The notes beneath the pieces are model-generated. The model was given only the letters and a program-made list of their open reading frames with translations. It ran no database searches and was not told the origin of the DNA. A DNA stretch of 64,000 nt from Helcococcus massiliensis (GTDB taxonomy: Bacteria; Bacillota; Clostridia; Tissierellales; Peptoniphilaceae). Positions 38,186 to 48,064 of this stretch are shown here, one piece after another. The position numbers and the translations under genes are program-made. The stretch lies in NCBI RefSeq assembly GCF_900258485.1, contig NZ_OGVE01000001.1:124001-188000 (forward strand), written 5' to 3'. Numbering within the stretch: the first letter of the stretch is position 1; each line of letters starts with the position of its first letter.

Positions 38186-38782
38186 TTATCTAGGGTCTAT
38201 TAGGATTTCTCTCTTAGCAGTCAATAAGTCTTTACTAATAATACCTAGATCTTCTAATTGACCCATTATTTTTTCAGTTCTATCTTCAGGTAGTCTGAAT
38301 TTTGAACTGATTGAATCAAAATCTGCTGCGTCTTCGACAACAACATATTCAAATATGTCAACTAATAAAATATCATAGTCTTCTGTAGTAGTATTTTTTG
38401 TTTTTAATTCATCTAATTTATTTATAAATCTTTCATCATTACCATAATCCAGATTTCCTACTGGAGTTTTTGCTAAATGTGGATTAGATGATGGATCAGA
38501 TTCAATATAAGATAAGGCTTGTTTTAATAATTCTATTCTTGAAGAATCAGCTGATTCTATAACAAATGAATCATTTGCCAATTCTACAACTTCACCTTTA
38601 ATTCCACCTCTTGTAACTACATGGTCACCTAATTTTAGATTTTCTAAAGTTTTTTGGAATTCTTGGCTTTGTTTCTTTTGTGGTCTGATTAACATAAAAT
38701 AGAAAAATCCACCTACTAATGCAAACATTAATAATGGTGATAACAATTGTGCTGGTGATCCAGCTGCATTGGCTAGTAACAT
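38186..38782 (-). CDS. yajC: YajC (Sec accessory subunit) with C-terminal FtsK-gamma-like winged helix
   Basis: 198 residues, about twice the usual YajC size. Residues 1-92 are a normal YajC: one transmembrane helix (LLMFALVGGFFYFMLIRP) followed by QKKQ..E..K.L..LKLGDHVVTRGGIKGEV, a partner of SecDF. Residues about 135-198 (LLVDIFEYVVVEDAADFDSI..KFRLPEDRTEKIMGQLEDLGIIS..KREILIDP) follow the pattern of the FtsK/SpoIIIE gamma domain, the winged helix that reads chromosome-orienting sequences. tgt-yajC is the standard order. secDF are not in the window. The added domain is unusual; its DNA-binding ability is untested. Confidence 0.88.
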   Translation of the reverse strand: MLLANAAGSPAQLLSPLLMFALVGGFFYFMLIRPQKKQSQEFQKTLENLKLGDHVVTRGGIKGEVVELANDSFVIESADSSRIELLKQALSYIESDPSSNPHLAKTPVGNLDYGNDERFINKLDELKTKNTTTEDYDILLVDIFEYVVVEDAADFDSISSKFRLPEDRTEKIMGQLEDLGIISKDLLTAKREILIDPR

Positions 38783-38784
38783 AA

Positions 38785-40944
<2,160 letters not shown>

Positions 40945-40945
<1 letters not shown>

Positions 40946-41952
40946 TAATTATCCTTTTTATAGTCTAGACCATAATGGTCATAGGCTTTTTTGCTTAAAA
41001 CTCTTCCTCTCGGAGTCCTATTTAAAAATCCTATTTGTAATAAATAAGGCTCATAAACTTCTTCTATGGTAATTGATTCATTACCAGTGGCGGCTGCTAT
41101 TGTATCTAATCCTACTGGACCACCGGAAAAGTTTTCTGCAATTATTTGTACTATTTTCTTATCTAATTGGTCTAAACCTTTGTCATCTACATCTAAAAAT
41201 TCTAAAGCATCTTTAGCTAAGTTTATATCTATATTTCCATCACCTTTGATTTGAGCATAATCCCTTACTCTTTTTAATAGTCTATTTGCTATACGAGGTG
41301 TTCCCCTAGACCTTCTTCCTATTTCAAGTGCTGCTTCTGGATCAATTGCTACCTCTAAAATATCTGCTGATCTGGTAACAATGTGGGATAAATCTTCTTC
41401 CCCATATAGGTCTAATTCTAACAAGACTCCAAACCTATCCCTTAAAGGTGAAGATAGCATACCTGCTTTTGTAGTTGCACCTATCAGAGTGAAGCGTTCT
41501 AAATCAATCCTCAAACTTTGTGCTGCAGGTCCCTTTCCTACAATAATATCTAGAGCAAAGTCTTCCATTGCAGAATATAAAACTTCTTCAACAGACTTAT
41601 TCAACCTGTGAATTTCATCTATGAATAAAACATCATTAGCCTCTAAATTTGTCAAAATAGATGCTAGGTCTCCAGCTCTAGTAATGGCAGGACCCGATGT
41701 AATTTTTATATTTACACCTAATTCATTTGCAATGATATGGGATAAGGTAGTTTTACCTAGGCCCGGAGGTCCCTGTAAAAGCACGTGGTCTAAGGAATCG
41801 TTCCTTTGCTTGGCTGCTTTTGTAAAAATTTTCAGTTTTTCTTTTACTTTTTCTTGTCCAATATATTCATTTAACCACCTAGGTCTTAGGCTGTATTCAT
41901 TTTTTTCTTCTTCAGAAATTATATTGGAACCAACTATCCTATTTTCTGACAT
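40945..41952 (-). CDS. ruvB: Holliday junction branch migration ATPase RuvB
   Basis: 335 residues. AAA+ motor with Walker [10 protein letters not shown] (about 60), Walker B FIDEIHRL, sensor [18 protein letters not shown], arginine finger region, and C-terminal winged helix ([33 protein letters not shown]). Drives branch migration with RuvA. Confidence 0.98.
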
Positions 41953-42551
41953 TATGATAACCTCTTAAGTGCAGTTTTAACTATAGTTGACAAGTCCATA
42001 CCTTCTAAATCTATGCCTTTAAGGGCCTGTTCAGCATCTTGTTTGCTATAACCAAGTCCGATAAGTCCCTCAATAGCGACATCATAATCTTCGTTTTTGC
42101 CAAATGTACTTTCCCTAGTATCTGCTTCTGGATTCATGGCAAGTACTTTTTCTGCATCAATCTTATCAGTTAATTCTAATATCAGACGAGAAGCAGTTTT
42201 TTTACCTACTCCAGGAGCCTTAGTAATGGTATTTATATCATTTGATATAATTGCAACTTGTAATTCATGGACTGACATGGATGACAAGATAGCAAGGGCA
42301 GCTTTAGGTCCTATACCTGAAACTGTATTTAAACTTAAAAACATTTCTAAATCATCAATGGATATGAAACCATACAAAGTAACAGAATCTTCTCTCACAA
42401 TAAATTCTGTATATATTGTATGCATCTCATTTTTGATCAATGTAGAAATGTCTTTTGCTGGCATATAAATCTTATAGCCTATATTATTATTCTCTAAAAC
42501 TATGTAGTCTTCTTTTAAGTCTTTTACTTGTCCAATAATATATGAAAACAT
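41952..42551 (-). CDS. ruvA: Holliday junction DNA helicase subunit RuvA
   Basis: 199 residues. OB fold (1-65), two helix-hairpin-helix motifs ([29 protein letters not shown]), and a C-terminal RuvB-binding domain ([19 protein letters not shown]). The stop overlaps the ruvB start by one base. Confidence 0.97.
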   Translation of the reverse strand: MFSYIIGQVKDLKEDYIVLENNNIGYKIYMPAKDISTLIKNEMHTIYTEFIVREDSVTLYGFISIDDLEMFLSLNTVSGIGPKAALAILSSMSVHELQVAIISNDINTITKAPGVGKKTASRLILELTDKIDAEKVLAMNPEADTRESTFGKNEDYDVAIEGLIGLGYSKQDAEQALKGIDLEGMDLSTIVKTALKRLS

Positions 42552-42553
42552 CT

Positions 42554-43048
42554 TTACTCCATCTTATATAAATCTCTAAACTTACCTGAAAAGCTATGGC
42601 AAATAGCTATAGCCAATGCATCAGCTGCGTCATCAGGTTTAGGAATTGTAGTAAGATTTAATAATCTCTTTACGCCTTCTTGAACTTGGTTTTTTGAGGC
42701 TCTACCATATCCTGTAATGGCAGTTTTGACTTGTAAAGGTGTATATTCAAAAATATCTAAATTGTTAACTTGAGCCGCTAGGACTTCAACTCCCCTAGCT
42801 TGACTAACGTCTATAACTGTCTTGGAGTTTTTCTGATGGAATAGTTTCTCATAGGCTACTTCATCTGGTTTAAACTCTTTAATTATGCCGTTAAGCTCAT
42901 TAAATATAATTTCAAGTCTTAATGGAGTACTGGTATTTGCATCTGTTTGTATACTTCCATATTCTAATAGATTAATCTTACTTCCTATCTTTTCTATTAT
43001 ACCATATCCTACAATAGCAATTCCAGGGTCTATACCTAAAATTATCAT
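42554..43048 (-). CDS. ruvC: Holliday junction resolvase RuvC
   Basis: 164 residues. RNase H-fold endonuclease: Asp7 in GIDPGIAIVGYG, Glu about 66 (YEKLF), and the final Asp pair in KPDDAADALAIAICH. Two bases before ruvA; overlaps the upstream unknown gene by 4 bp. RuvC with full RuvAB is less usual in Bacilli, but common in other Firmicutes. Confidence 0.97.
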   Translation of the reverse strand: MIILGIDPGIAIVGYGIIEKIGSKINLLEYGSIQTDANTSTPLRLEIIFNELNGIIKEFKPDEVAYEKLFHQKNSKTVIDVSQARGVEVLAAQVNNLDIFEYTPLQVKTAITGYGRASKNQVQEGVKRLLNLTTIPKPDDAADALAIAICHSFSGKFRDLYKME

Positions 43049-43767
43049 TTATACCTGCTTAGAACTGTATCGTTTAAGGCATACCAGAATTGGTTGAAGT
43101 AAGCAATCTTTAATTGTCTATTTATGTAAAATTTCGACTTAGAATATAAGTGTTTTATTTCATTTATAGTTAGGTTATCACCTTCTAATGTTAAAATATC
43201 AGTATTTGGATAACCTAGAACAACTTGTTTATCCATATGGAAGTTGACTCTAAAGAATTTATGTTTAATATTTTTATCTAAGAAGTAGTTGCAATGATAT
43301 TCATTTTCCAACTCAATCTTGTTTTTTCTTAACTCTTCTTCAATTTTTGTTTTGAAAGCTAAGACCTCAGAGTTGTCAGTATCATGGAATAAACATTTCA
43401 TTTTAGTTAATTTGCTTGGAGTGTATCTTCTCAAAGCTATTCTTTCCAATTGATCTACTAATTGGGTTGAATAATACGCATTTCTATAAGCTTTTATAGT
43501 AAATGCCAACTCCATTCTACTTAAATCATCAGCTACTAATTTATTGATAGCATCAACAATAGTCTTCTTATCTTTCCTACCTCTTATAGATCTTCTCAAT
43601 CCAGTAAGTAAAGCTTTTGTCACAGTGTATTTAGGAACTAAGCTGTCACCCAAATTGTTATTTTCAAGCCAAGATAGTAGCAAGAAAATAGAGTCAGGAT
43701 CGTCATTATATAAGAATTGATATTCTAAACTTTTTTCAAAGTCGATATTTTTTTCTAATCCTTGCAT
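43045..43767 (-). CDS. Uncharacterised protein, first gene of the ruv operon
   Basis: 240 residues, no signal peptide or transmembrane segment, charged and aromatic. I do not recognise a family. Middle part is helical (FTIKAYRNAYYSTQLVDQLERIALRRYTPSKLTKMKCLFHDT). The C-terminal part reads FRVNFHMDKQVVLGYPNTDILTLEGDNLTINEIKHLYSKSKFYINRQLKIAYFNQFWYAL. The 4-bp overlap with ruvC (ATGA) shows co-translation, hinting at a DNA-repair or housekeeping role, which is inference. AAGGAG precedes the start. Confidence 0.75.
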   Translation of the reverse strand: MQGLEKNIDFEKSLEYQFLYNDDPDSIFLLLSWLENNNLGDSLVPKYTVTKALLTGLRRSIRGRKDKKTIVDAINKLVADDLSRMELAFTIKAYRNAYYSTQLVDQLERIALRRYTPSKLTKMKCLFHDTDNSEVLAFKTKIEEELRKNKIELENEYHCNYFLDKNIKHKFFRVNFHMDKQVVLGYPNTDILTLEGDNLTINEIKHLYSKSKFYINRQLKIAYFNQFWYALNDTVLSRYK

Positions 43768-43973
43768 ACCATCTCCTTTCTGAATTTACTTTACAAAGTA
43801 TACTACAAAATAGTTACAATATCTATACAAAACAAATGTTCTTTATGAGTATATTTTTTCATATTTTTTTTAAAAGCTTATAAATAACACTGTTAAAGTT
43901 GATATTTTATTTTCACAAAAAATTAAATTTTTTATTTTGAAAAATCCTATAATTAAAAATTTTTAATAAATAA

Positions 43974-44003
43974 AAAACTCTACTTTTTTTTCAGTAGAGT
44001 TTT
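43974..44003 (-). terminator. Terminator of ldh
   Basis: AAAACTCTAC / GTAGAGTTTT 10-bp stem, followed by TTTATTT on the minus strand, 10 bases after the ldh stop. The rest of 43768-44012 is AT-rich with a possible TATACT -10 for the ruv operon near 43800 but no clear -35. Confidence 0.85.
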
Positions 44004-44012
44004 CTATTTTTA

Positions 44013-44945
44013 CTATTTTAATGATTTTTTAGTTATCTCTTTTATTGTTTTTACAGATTCATCCATTCTTTCTTGTTCAGTATCTGTTAAAGGTATTTCT
44101 AATACTTTTCTTATACCATTTGAGTTGATAATTGCAGGAACTCCGATGTAAATATCGTCATGTCCAAATTCCCCTCTTAGGTAAGCTGAAACTGAATATA
44201 TAGAGTTTTCATCATTTAGAATAGCTTGAGTTATTTTAGCCATAGCTGCTGCTATTCCGTAGAATGTTGCTCCCTTTCTATCAATTATTTTATAAGCAGC
44301 ATCTCTTACATTTTCAAAAGTATTTAGTAAGTCATGTTCATTGATATAGTTTAATCTTACATATTCATCTATAGGAACGCCACCAATGTTAGCATGTGAC
44401 CATAGTGGGAATTCACTATCACCATGTTCACCTAAGATATAAGCTTGAACTGATCTTGGGTCTACATTTGCAACTTCAGCAATTTCTTTTCTGAATCTTG
44501 AAGAGTCTAGAGCAGTACCAGTACCGATTACTCTATTTGCATTAAATCCTGAAAACTTCCATGTAGCATAGGTCATAATATCAACTGGATTTGAAGCTAT
44601 TAAAAATATTCCGTTAAATCCTGTGCTTACAACTCTTTCAACTATATCTTTAATAATTTTTACATTTTTATCTACTAGTTGTAATCTAGTTTCACCTTCT
44701 TTTTGAGGTAAACCTGCTGTGATTGCAACAATTGTAGCATCTTTACAATCTTCATAGTTTGCTGCATATATTGACTTTGGTGCAGTAAATGATAAAGCGT
44801 CTGATAGGTCCATCGCGTCACCTTCAGCCTTATTAAAGTTTACATCTATGATACCTAATTCTCTACCTATTCCCATTAAGGTTAAGGCAAAAGCATATGA
44901 TGATCCTACTGCACCATCACCTATTAAAATAATTTTATCTTTCAT
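44013..44945 (-). CDS. ldh: L-lactate dehydrogenase
   Basis: 310 residues. Reduces pyruvate to L-lactate and regenerates NAD+. Rossmann GDGAVGSSYAFAL (9-21), substrate loop with AGLPQKEGETRL (usual xxQKPGETRLDL; Lys-Glu replaces Lys-Pro), catalytic His in GEHGDSEFPLWSH (about 172), and substrate Arg. Malate versus lactate: the Gln before KxGETR favours pyruvate. A short acidic D (IIDVN) at beta-2 fits NAD. Preceded by GGGGG-rich ribosome site and a redox-looking promoter. Own terminator. Confidence 0.94.
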   Translation of the reverse strand: MKDKIILIGDGAVGSSYAFALTLMGIGRELGIIDVNFNKAEGDAMDLSDALSFTAPKSIYAANYEDCKDATIVAITAGLPQKEGETRLQLVDKNVKIIKDIVERVVSTGFNGIFLIASNPVDIMTYATWKFSGFNANRVIGTGTALDSSRFRKEIAEVANVDPRSVQAYILGEHGDSEFPLWSHANIGGVPIDEYVRLNYINEHDLLNTFENVRDAAYKIIDRKGATFYGIAAAMAKITQAILNDENSIYSVSAYLRGEFGHDDIYIGVPAIINSNGIRKVLEIPLTDTEQERMDESVKTIKEITKKSLK

Positions 44946-44958
44946 TGGAGCCCCCTTT

Positions 44959-44983
44959 TTGTTAATGATTTAACTCAATTATA
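44959..44983 (-). promoter_or_regulatory. ldh -10 with overlapping Rex-like operator
   Basis: TATAAT on the minus strand (44978-44983). Immediately downstream TTGTTAA-TGAT-TTAACTC (44959-44976) matches 12 of 14 fixed positions of the Rex consensus TTGTTAA-N4-TTAACAA. It covers the expected transcription start, fitting NADH-relieved repression of fermentation genes. Confidence 0.7.
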
Positions 44984-45004
44984 AATCTTACTAGATACTT
45001 TTAC

Positions 45005-45020
45005 TGTGATTAACGTCACT
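45005..45020. promoter_or_regulatory. Crp/Fnr-like palindrome upstream of ldh
   Basis: TGTGA-TTAACG-TCACT, close to the TGTGA-N6-TCACA Crp/Fnr-family site. Its centre (45012.5) is about 41.5 bases upstream of the start predicted from the -10, the class II activation position. The -35 region is otherwise poor, as expected for an activated promoter. Confidence 0.6.
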
Positions 45021-45032
45021 TACCATCATTAT

Positions 45033-46175
45033 TTATTTTTCTATTGGCCCGAATATTGTATTAGCCCAAGAATTTTTTAGAGATTCCATATCAGATGGTT
45101 GGAATAGTCCTGCTAAGACATCCCTATATAGTCTTGATAATTCTTTGTTGTTGCTGTATGAAGATCCACCTGAAGCCCTTACCATTTCTTCAACAACCTT
45201 ATAGGATGTTTCTGTTGCATAGTTTTTTATAGCTGATAGGCTTGGCAACAACCATTTTCCATAATCTACATCATTTGTAAAGTCATCTGCTATCCTATCG
45301 ATTTGTGGTTGGATAGTATTTAACATTAAGGCAGCCTTAGCAACTCTTTCTCTTATAAGAGGGTCATTGCTATAGGTCGTATTATTGGCAATTGATTTTC
45401 TCTTCTTTACAGTTTCAATTCCTACTTCTAGGGCTCTCTTACCAATACCATGGTATGTAGCAGCAAGTAATATTTCAAAATTAGCAAAAATACCTAATAA
45501 TACTGGGTCACTTACTTCCATAGGATTAATGATTGTTAAGATTTCATCATTACTTGCTTTTAAATCTTTTAATTCTAAATTGTAAGATTGGGTTGCTCTC
45601 ATACCTAGTGTATCCCAATTTCTATCGATAATAACTGTGTCTTCATTATTATCTACATAGGCAAAAACTGATTTTGGATTTTCTTCATCTGCTGAATCAT
45701 TTCCATATATGACAAATTTATCGGCTTCGCCTGACATTGATATAAATACTTTAGGACCGTTAAATATATATGAACCATCTTCTTGTTTAGCAGCGTCAGT
45801 TATAGATCCAAACAAGACTCTGTCATTTGCTGGTTCTGAAATACCGAATGATAATAGTTTGCCTGCAGCTGCATCTTTTAAGATTTGAACACCCTTATCA
45901 TTTCCTTTTCTAACCATATAGTTAGCAAGTCCAACTATTATTTGGTGCATGTTGATACCTAAGGCGGTACCTGGTGCATACATAGCCAATCTGGTTTGTT
46001 CATGGGCTATTTCTTTAAGTGAAAGTCCTGCTCCACCATATTCTTTTGGAACTTGGGCTGATAAATAACCCGCTTTTTTCAAATCTTCATAATCTTCATA
46101 TGAAAAAGTATTTTCTTTGTCATATTTTGGTGCACGTTCTCTAAATTTTAATAGTAATTCTTCTTTTAAAAACAT
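45033..46175 (-). CDS. Acyl-CoA dehydrogenase family flavoprotein
   Basis: 380 residues with the three ACAD parts: N-terminal helical (SYEDYEDLKKAGYLSAQVPKEYGGAGLSLKEIAHEQ), beta-barrel (LLSFGISEPANDR..FNGPKVFISMSGEADKFVIYG) and C-terminal helical (YHGIGKRALEVGIETVKKRKSI). The usual catalytic Glu region is replaced by VRASGGSSYSNNKELSRLYRDVLAGLFQPSD, nearer to SfnB/DszC-like or hydroxylase-type members than to butyryl-CoA dehydrogenase. No etfAB or thiolase is beside it. Exact reaction open. AGGAGG upstream. 87 bases before ldh, without a terminator between them. Confidence 0.85.
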   Translation of the reverse strand: MFLKEELLLKFRERAPKYDKENTFSYEDYEDLKKAGYLSAQVPKEYGGAGLSLKEIAHEQTRLAMYAPGTALGINMHQIIVGLANYMVRKGNDKGVQILKDAAAGKLLSFGISEPANDRVLFGSITDAAKQEDGSYIFNGPKVFISMSGEADKFVIYGNDSADEENPKSVFAYVDNNEDTVIIDRNWDTLGMRATQSYNLELKDLKASNDEILTIINPMEVSDPVLLGIFANFEILLAATYHGIGKRALEVGIETVKKRKSIANNTTYSNDPLIRERVAKAALMLNTIQPQIDRIADDFTNDVDYGKWLLPSLSAIKNYATETSYKVVEEMVRASGGSSYSNNKELSRLYRDVLAGLFQPSDMESLKNSWANTIFGPIEK

Positions 46176-46194
46176 TCCTGCCTCCTTTTTTATA

Positions 46195-46203
46195 ATTATA
46201 ACA
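46195..46203 (-). promoter_or_regulatory. Extended -10 promoter of the acyl-CoA dehydrogenase gene
   Basis: TGTTATAAT on the minus strand, 20-28 bases before the start codon; the -35 is weak. Divergent to the tRNA promoter. Confidence 0.5.
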
Positions 46204-46254
46204 TTTAAGTTTGAATACTAAAAAATACTTATAAAGATTTTATTTAAATATGAT

Positions 46255-46283
46255 TTGACATTTTATTTTTAAAGTGCTAATAT
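46255..46283 (+). promoter_or_regulatory. tRNA operon promoter
   Basis: TTGACA (46255-46260), 17 bases, TAATAT (46278-46283), 18 bases before tRNA-Met. Confidence 0.75.
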
Positions 46284-46301
46284 AAGAATGTTGCTAATTA
46301 C

Positions 46302-46378
46302 GGCGGTATAGCTCAGCTGGCTAGAGCACACGGTTCATACCCGTGGTGTCGGCAGTTCAAGTCTGTCTACCGCTACCA
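46302..46378 (+). tRNA. tRNA-Met (CAT), elongator type
   Basis: 77 nt with encoded CCA. Acceptor GGCGGTA / TACCGCT (first pair G-U), D arm GCTCAGCTGGCTAGAGC, anticodon stem CACGG / CCGTG with loop TTCATAC, T arm GGCAG-TTCAAGT-CTGTC. It lacks the initiator's three G-C anticodon pairs, so elongator Met (or lysidine-Ile) is likely. Confidence 0.95.
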
Positions 46379-46382
46379 ATAT

Positions 46383-46457
46383 GCGGATGTGGCTCAGTGG
46401 TAGAGCATCGCCTTGCCAAGGCGAGGGTCGGGAGTTCGAATCTCCTCATCCGCTCCA
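46383..46457 (+). tRNA. tRNA-Gly (GCC)
   Basis: 75 nt with encoded CCA. Acceptor GCGGATG / CATCCGC, anticodon loop TTGCCAA, T loop TTCGAAT. Four bases after tRNA-Met, hence co-transcribed. Confidence 0.97.
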
Positions 46458-46462
46458 CAAAG

Positions 46463-46491
46463 AAGCATCAATGCAGATTGATGCTTTTATT
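46463..46491 (+). terminator. Terminator after tRNA-Gly
   Basis: AAGCATCAAT / ATTGATGCTT 10-bp stem followed by TTATTTTATTT. Confidence 0.85.
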
Positions 46492-46501
46492 TTATTTATT
46501 G

Positions 46502-46525
46502 GTGTCATTATCTCAGCTGGATTGC
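46502..46525 (+). pseudogene. Truncated 5' copy of tRNA-Arg (copy 1)
   Basis: GTGTCATTATCTCAGCTGGAT followed by TGC repeats the first 21 bases of the tRNA-Arg at 46704 with one change (G to T in the D stem). No anticodon arm follows. Confidence 0.8.
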
Positions 46526-46545
46526 TAACTAATTTAATATTACAT

Positions 46546-46569
46546 GTGTCATTAGCTCAGCTGGATTGC
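46546..46569 (+). pseudogene. Truncated 5' copy of tRNA-Arg (copy 2)
   Basis: Exact copy of the first 21 bases of tRNA-Arg, plus TGC shared with copy 1, 44 bases after copy 1. The 17 bases before it (TAATTTAATATTA-AT) also match the flank of the intact gene with one change, so the repeat includes upstream DNA. Confidence 0.85.
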
Positions 46570-46573
46570 AGTA

Positions 46574-46651
46574 GTTTGTGCCCAAATCATAGATTTGGAC
46601 AAACCTTGCATTTGACCTACTATAGTTCACTTCGTTCACTAAGTTAGGTCA
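46574..46651. repeat. Two hairpins between the broken and intact tRNA-Arg copies
   Basis: Hairpin 1: GTTTGT..CCAAATC / GATTTGG.ACAAAC (46574-46604). Hairpin 2: TGACCTA (46613-46619) / TAGGTCA (46645-46651) with a loop holding TTCACTTCGTTCAC. They lie in DNA bracketed by the roughly 38-bp direct repeat that includes the tRNA 5' end. Confidence 0.65.
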
Positions 46652-46703
46652 TAAAGAGCGTCACAAAAATGTATTTGTATTTTTAATTAATTTAATATTA
46701 TAT

Positions 46704-46780
46704 GTGTCATTAGCTCAGCTGGATAGAGCGTCTGGCTACGGACCAGAAGGTCGAGGGTTCGAATCCTTTATGCCACACCA
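46704..46780 (+). tRNA. tRNA-Arg (ACG)
   Basis: 77 nt with encoded CCA. D arm GCTC..GAGC, anticodon stem TCTGG / CCAGA with loop CTACGGA, T loop TTCGAAT. Acceptor strands GTGTCAT and ATGCCAC leave a U-C mismatch at the fourth pair (4-69). Anticodon ACG would be edited to ICG by TadA. No clear promoter directly upstream. Confidence 0.92.
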
Positions 46781-46782
46781 TG

Positions 46783-46812
46783 AAAGATGACTTTGAGTCA
46801 TCTTTTTTTTAT
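46783..46812 (+). terminator. Terminator after tRNA-Arg
   Basis: AAAGATGAC / GTCATCTTT stem, five-base loop, with a run of T. Confidence 0.88.
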
Positions 46813-46891
46813 TTTAGATAATCTATGCTTATTTATCCTTTTTACGGGTATTTCTATAACATAATGAATTAAAATTTTTAAGGAGTTTCTT

Positions 46892-47890
46892 GTGTACATA
46901 TTATATATTATTTTATTAATTTTGCTTATTCCACAGATTTATTATTGTATTAAGGAAAGACAATACAAGTCATTAAACATGGCTAGTAAGTTTTACAAGC
47001 ATTCAACAGTTTATAGTGAAAAAAATTATGAAGAAATATATTTAACCAATACAGATGGTTTTGATCTTTTTGTAAGGATATTTACTTGTGATAATCCTAA
47101 AGGGGTTGTACAGATAGTGCATGGTGTAGCAGAACATTCGGGAAATTATATGGACTTTGCTAAATTCCTAAACGATAATGGTTATATTGTTATAATGGAT
47201 GATCACAGAGGTCATGGTAGGTCTCTATCTAACTCCTACCCCAACGGATACATGGCTCGTGGCCAAGAACTGATTGATGATGAAGTGATGGTAGCTAAGT
47301 ACATGAAAGAAAAATATCCAGACTTAAAATATTACATGATAGGTCACTCCATGGGTTCTATGATAGCAAGATTATTTTTAAGAGAAAATGATAGACTACT
47401 GGATAAATTGATTATAATGGGCACTGTACCTGTTAATAAAGCTGCTTGGATAGGTGTATTTTTAGAAAATATTGCTTGCTTTTATTTAGGCGATAAAACT
47501 AAGAGTAGGTTAATTAATAAAATTATAGGAGCTGAAGATGATGATTTTATAAGTTACAGCTCAGAAAATATTAATAAGAAAACTAAGGATCCACTTAGAA
47601 TTTCTAAGTTTAAAATTGCTTATTCAAGATCTTTGATTGAATTAAATAAAATGCTTGGTAAAAAATCTGACTATAAGACTAAAAATCCAGATCTTGTAAT
47701 ATATAACATGGTTGGAGAAGATGATATAATCACCAAGGGTAAAAAAGGTGTAAAATCCAGTTTAGACTTTTTAAGTGATCTTGGATACAAGAATGTATAC
47801 TCAAAAACTTATCCGAACATGAAGCATGAAATCTTAAATGAAAAGGATAAGGATGTGGTTTATAGAGATATATTGGAGTTTTTTGGATAG
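46892..47890 (+). CDS. Alpha/beta hydrolase (monoacylglycerol lipase / lysophospholipase type)
   Basis: 332 residues from GTG at 46892, with AAGGAG six bases upstream. An N-terminal hydrophobic anchor (ILYIILLILLIPQIYYCI) suggests membrane attachment. The Hydrolase_4 (serine aminopeptidase S33) core shows VQIVHGVAEHSGNY (oxyanion region), DDHRGHGRS, nucleophile GHSMGS (about 150), GEDD Asp and the late NMKHEILNE His. Probably cleaves monoglycerides or lysolipids. It is the only plus-strand protein gene in the right half; monocistronic, with a terminator at 47977. Confidence 0.88.
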   Translation: MYILYIILLILLIPQIYYCIKERQYKSLNMASKFYKHSTVYSEKNYEEIYLTNTDGFDLFVRIFTCDNPKGVVQIVHGVAEHSGNYMDFAKFLNDNGYIVIMDDHRGHGRSLSNSYPNGYMARGQELIDDEVMVAKYMKEKYPDLKYYMIGHSMGSMIARLFLRENDRLLDKLIIMGTVPVNKAAWIGVFLENIACFYLGDKTKSRLINKIIGAEDDDFISYSSENINKKTKDPLRISKFKIAYSRSLIELNKMLGKKSDYKTKNPDLVIYNMVGEDDIITKGKKGVKSSLDFLSDLGYKNVYSKTYPNMKHEILNEKDKDVVYRDILEFFG

Positions 47891-47976
47891 ACATATTAAA
47901 GCTTATTCTATTAATTTTTAATTATTAATATTTATAGCATATACAAGATATTTACTAATGTTTTATAATAAAATTA

Positions 47977-48019
47977 AAACGTCCTTTAAAGTTATTTCTA
48001 ACTTTTAAGGACGTTTTTT
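47977..48019. terminator. Bidirectional terminator between hydrolase and giant adhesin
   Basis: AAAACGTCCTT / AAGGACGTTTT arms with an inner GTTA / TAAC pair and a T run on the plus strand (TTTTTTATT). It serves both converging genes. Confidence 0.85.
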
Positions 48020-48064
48020 ATTAAATATTACTTAAAAAAGTATTGAATTATTTATTTTATAAAA

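Noticed and set aside
46343-46647. Short plus-strand open frames over the tRNA genes
   Set aside because: They are translations of the tRNA-Met/Gly/Arg sequences and the broken tRNA copies.
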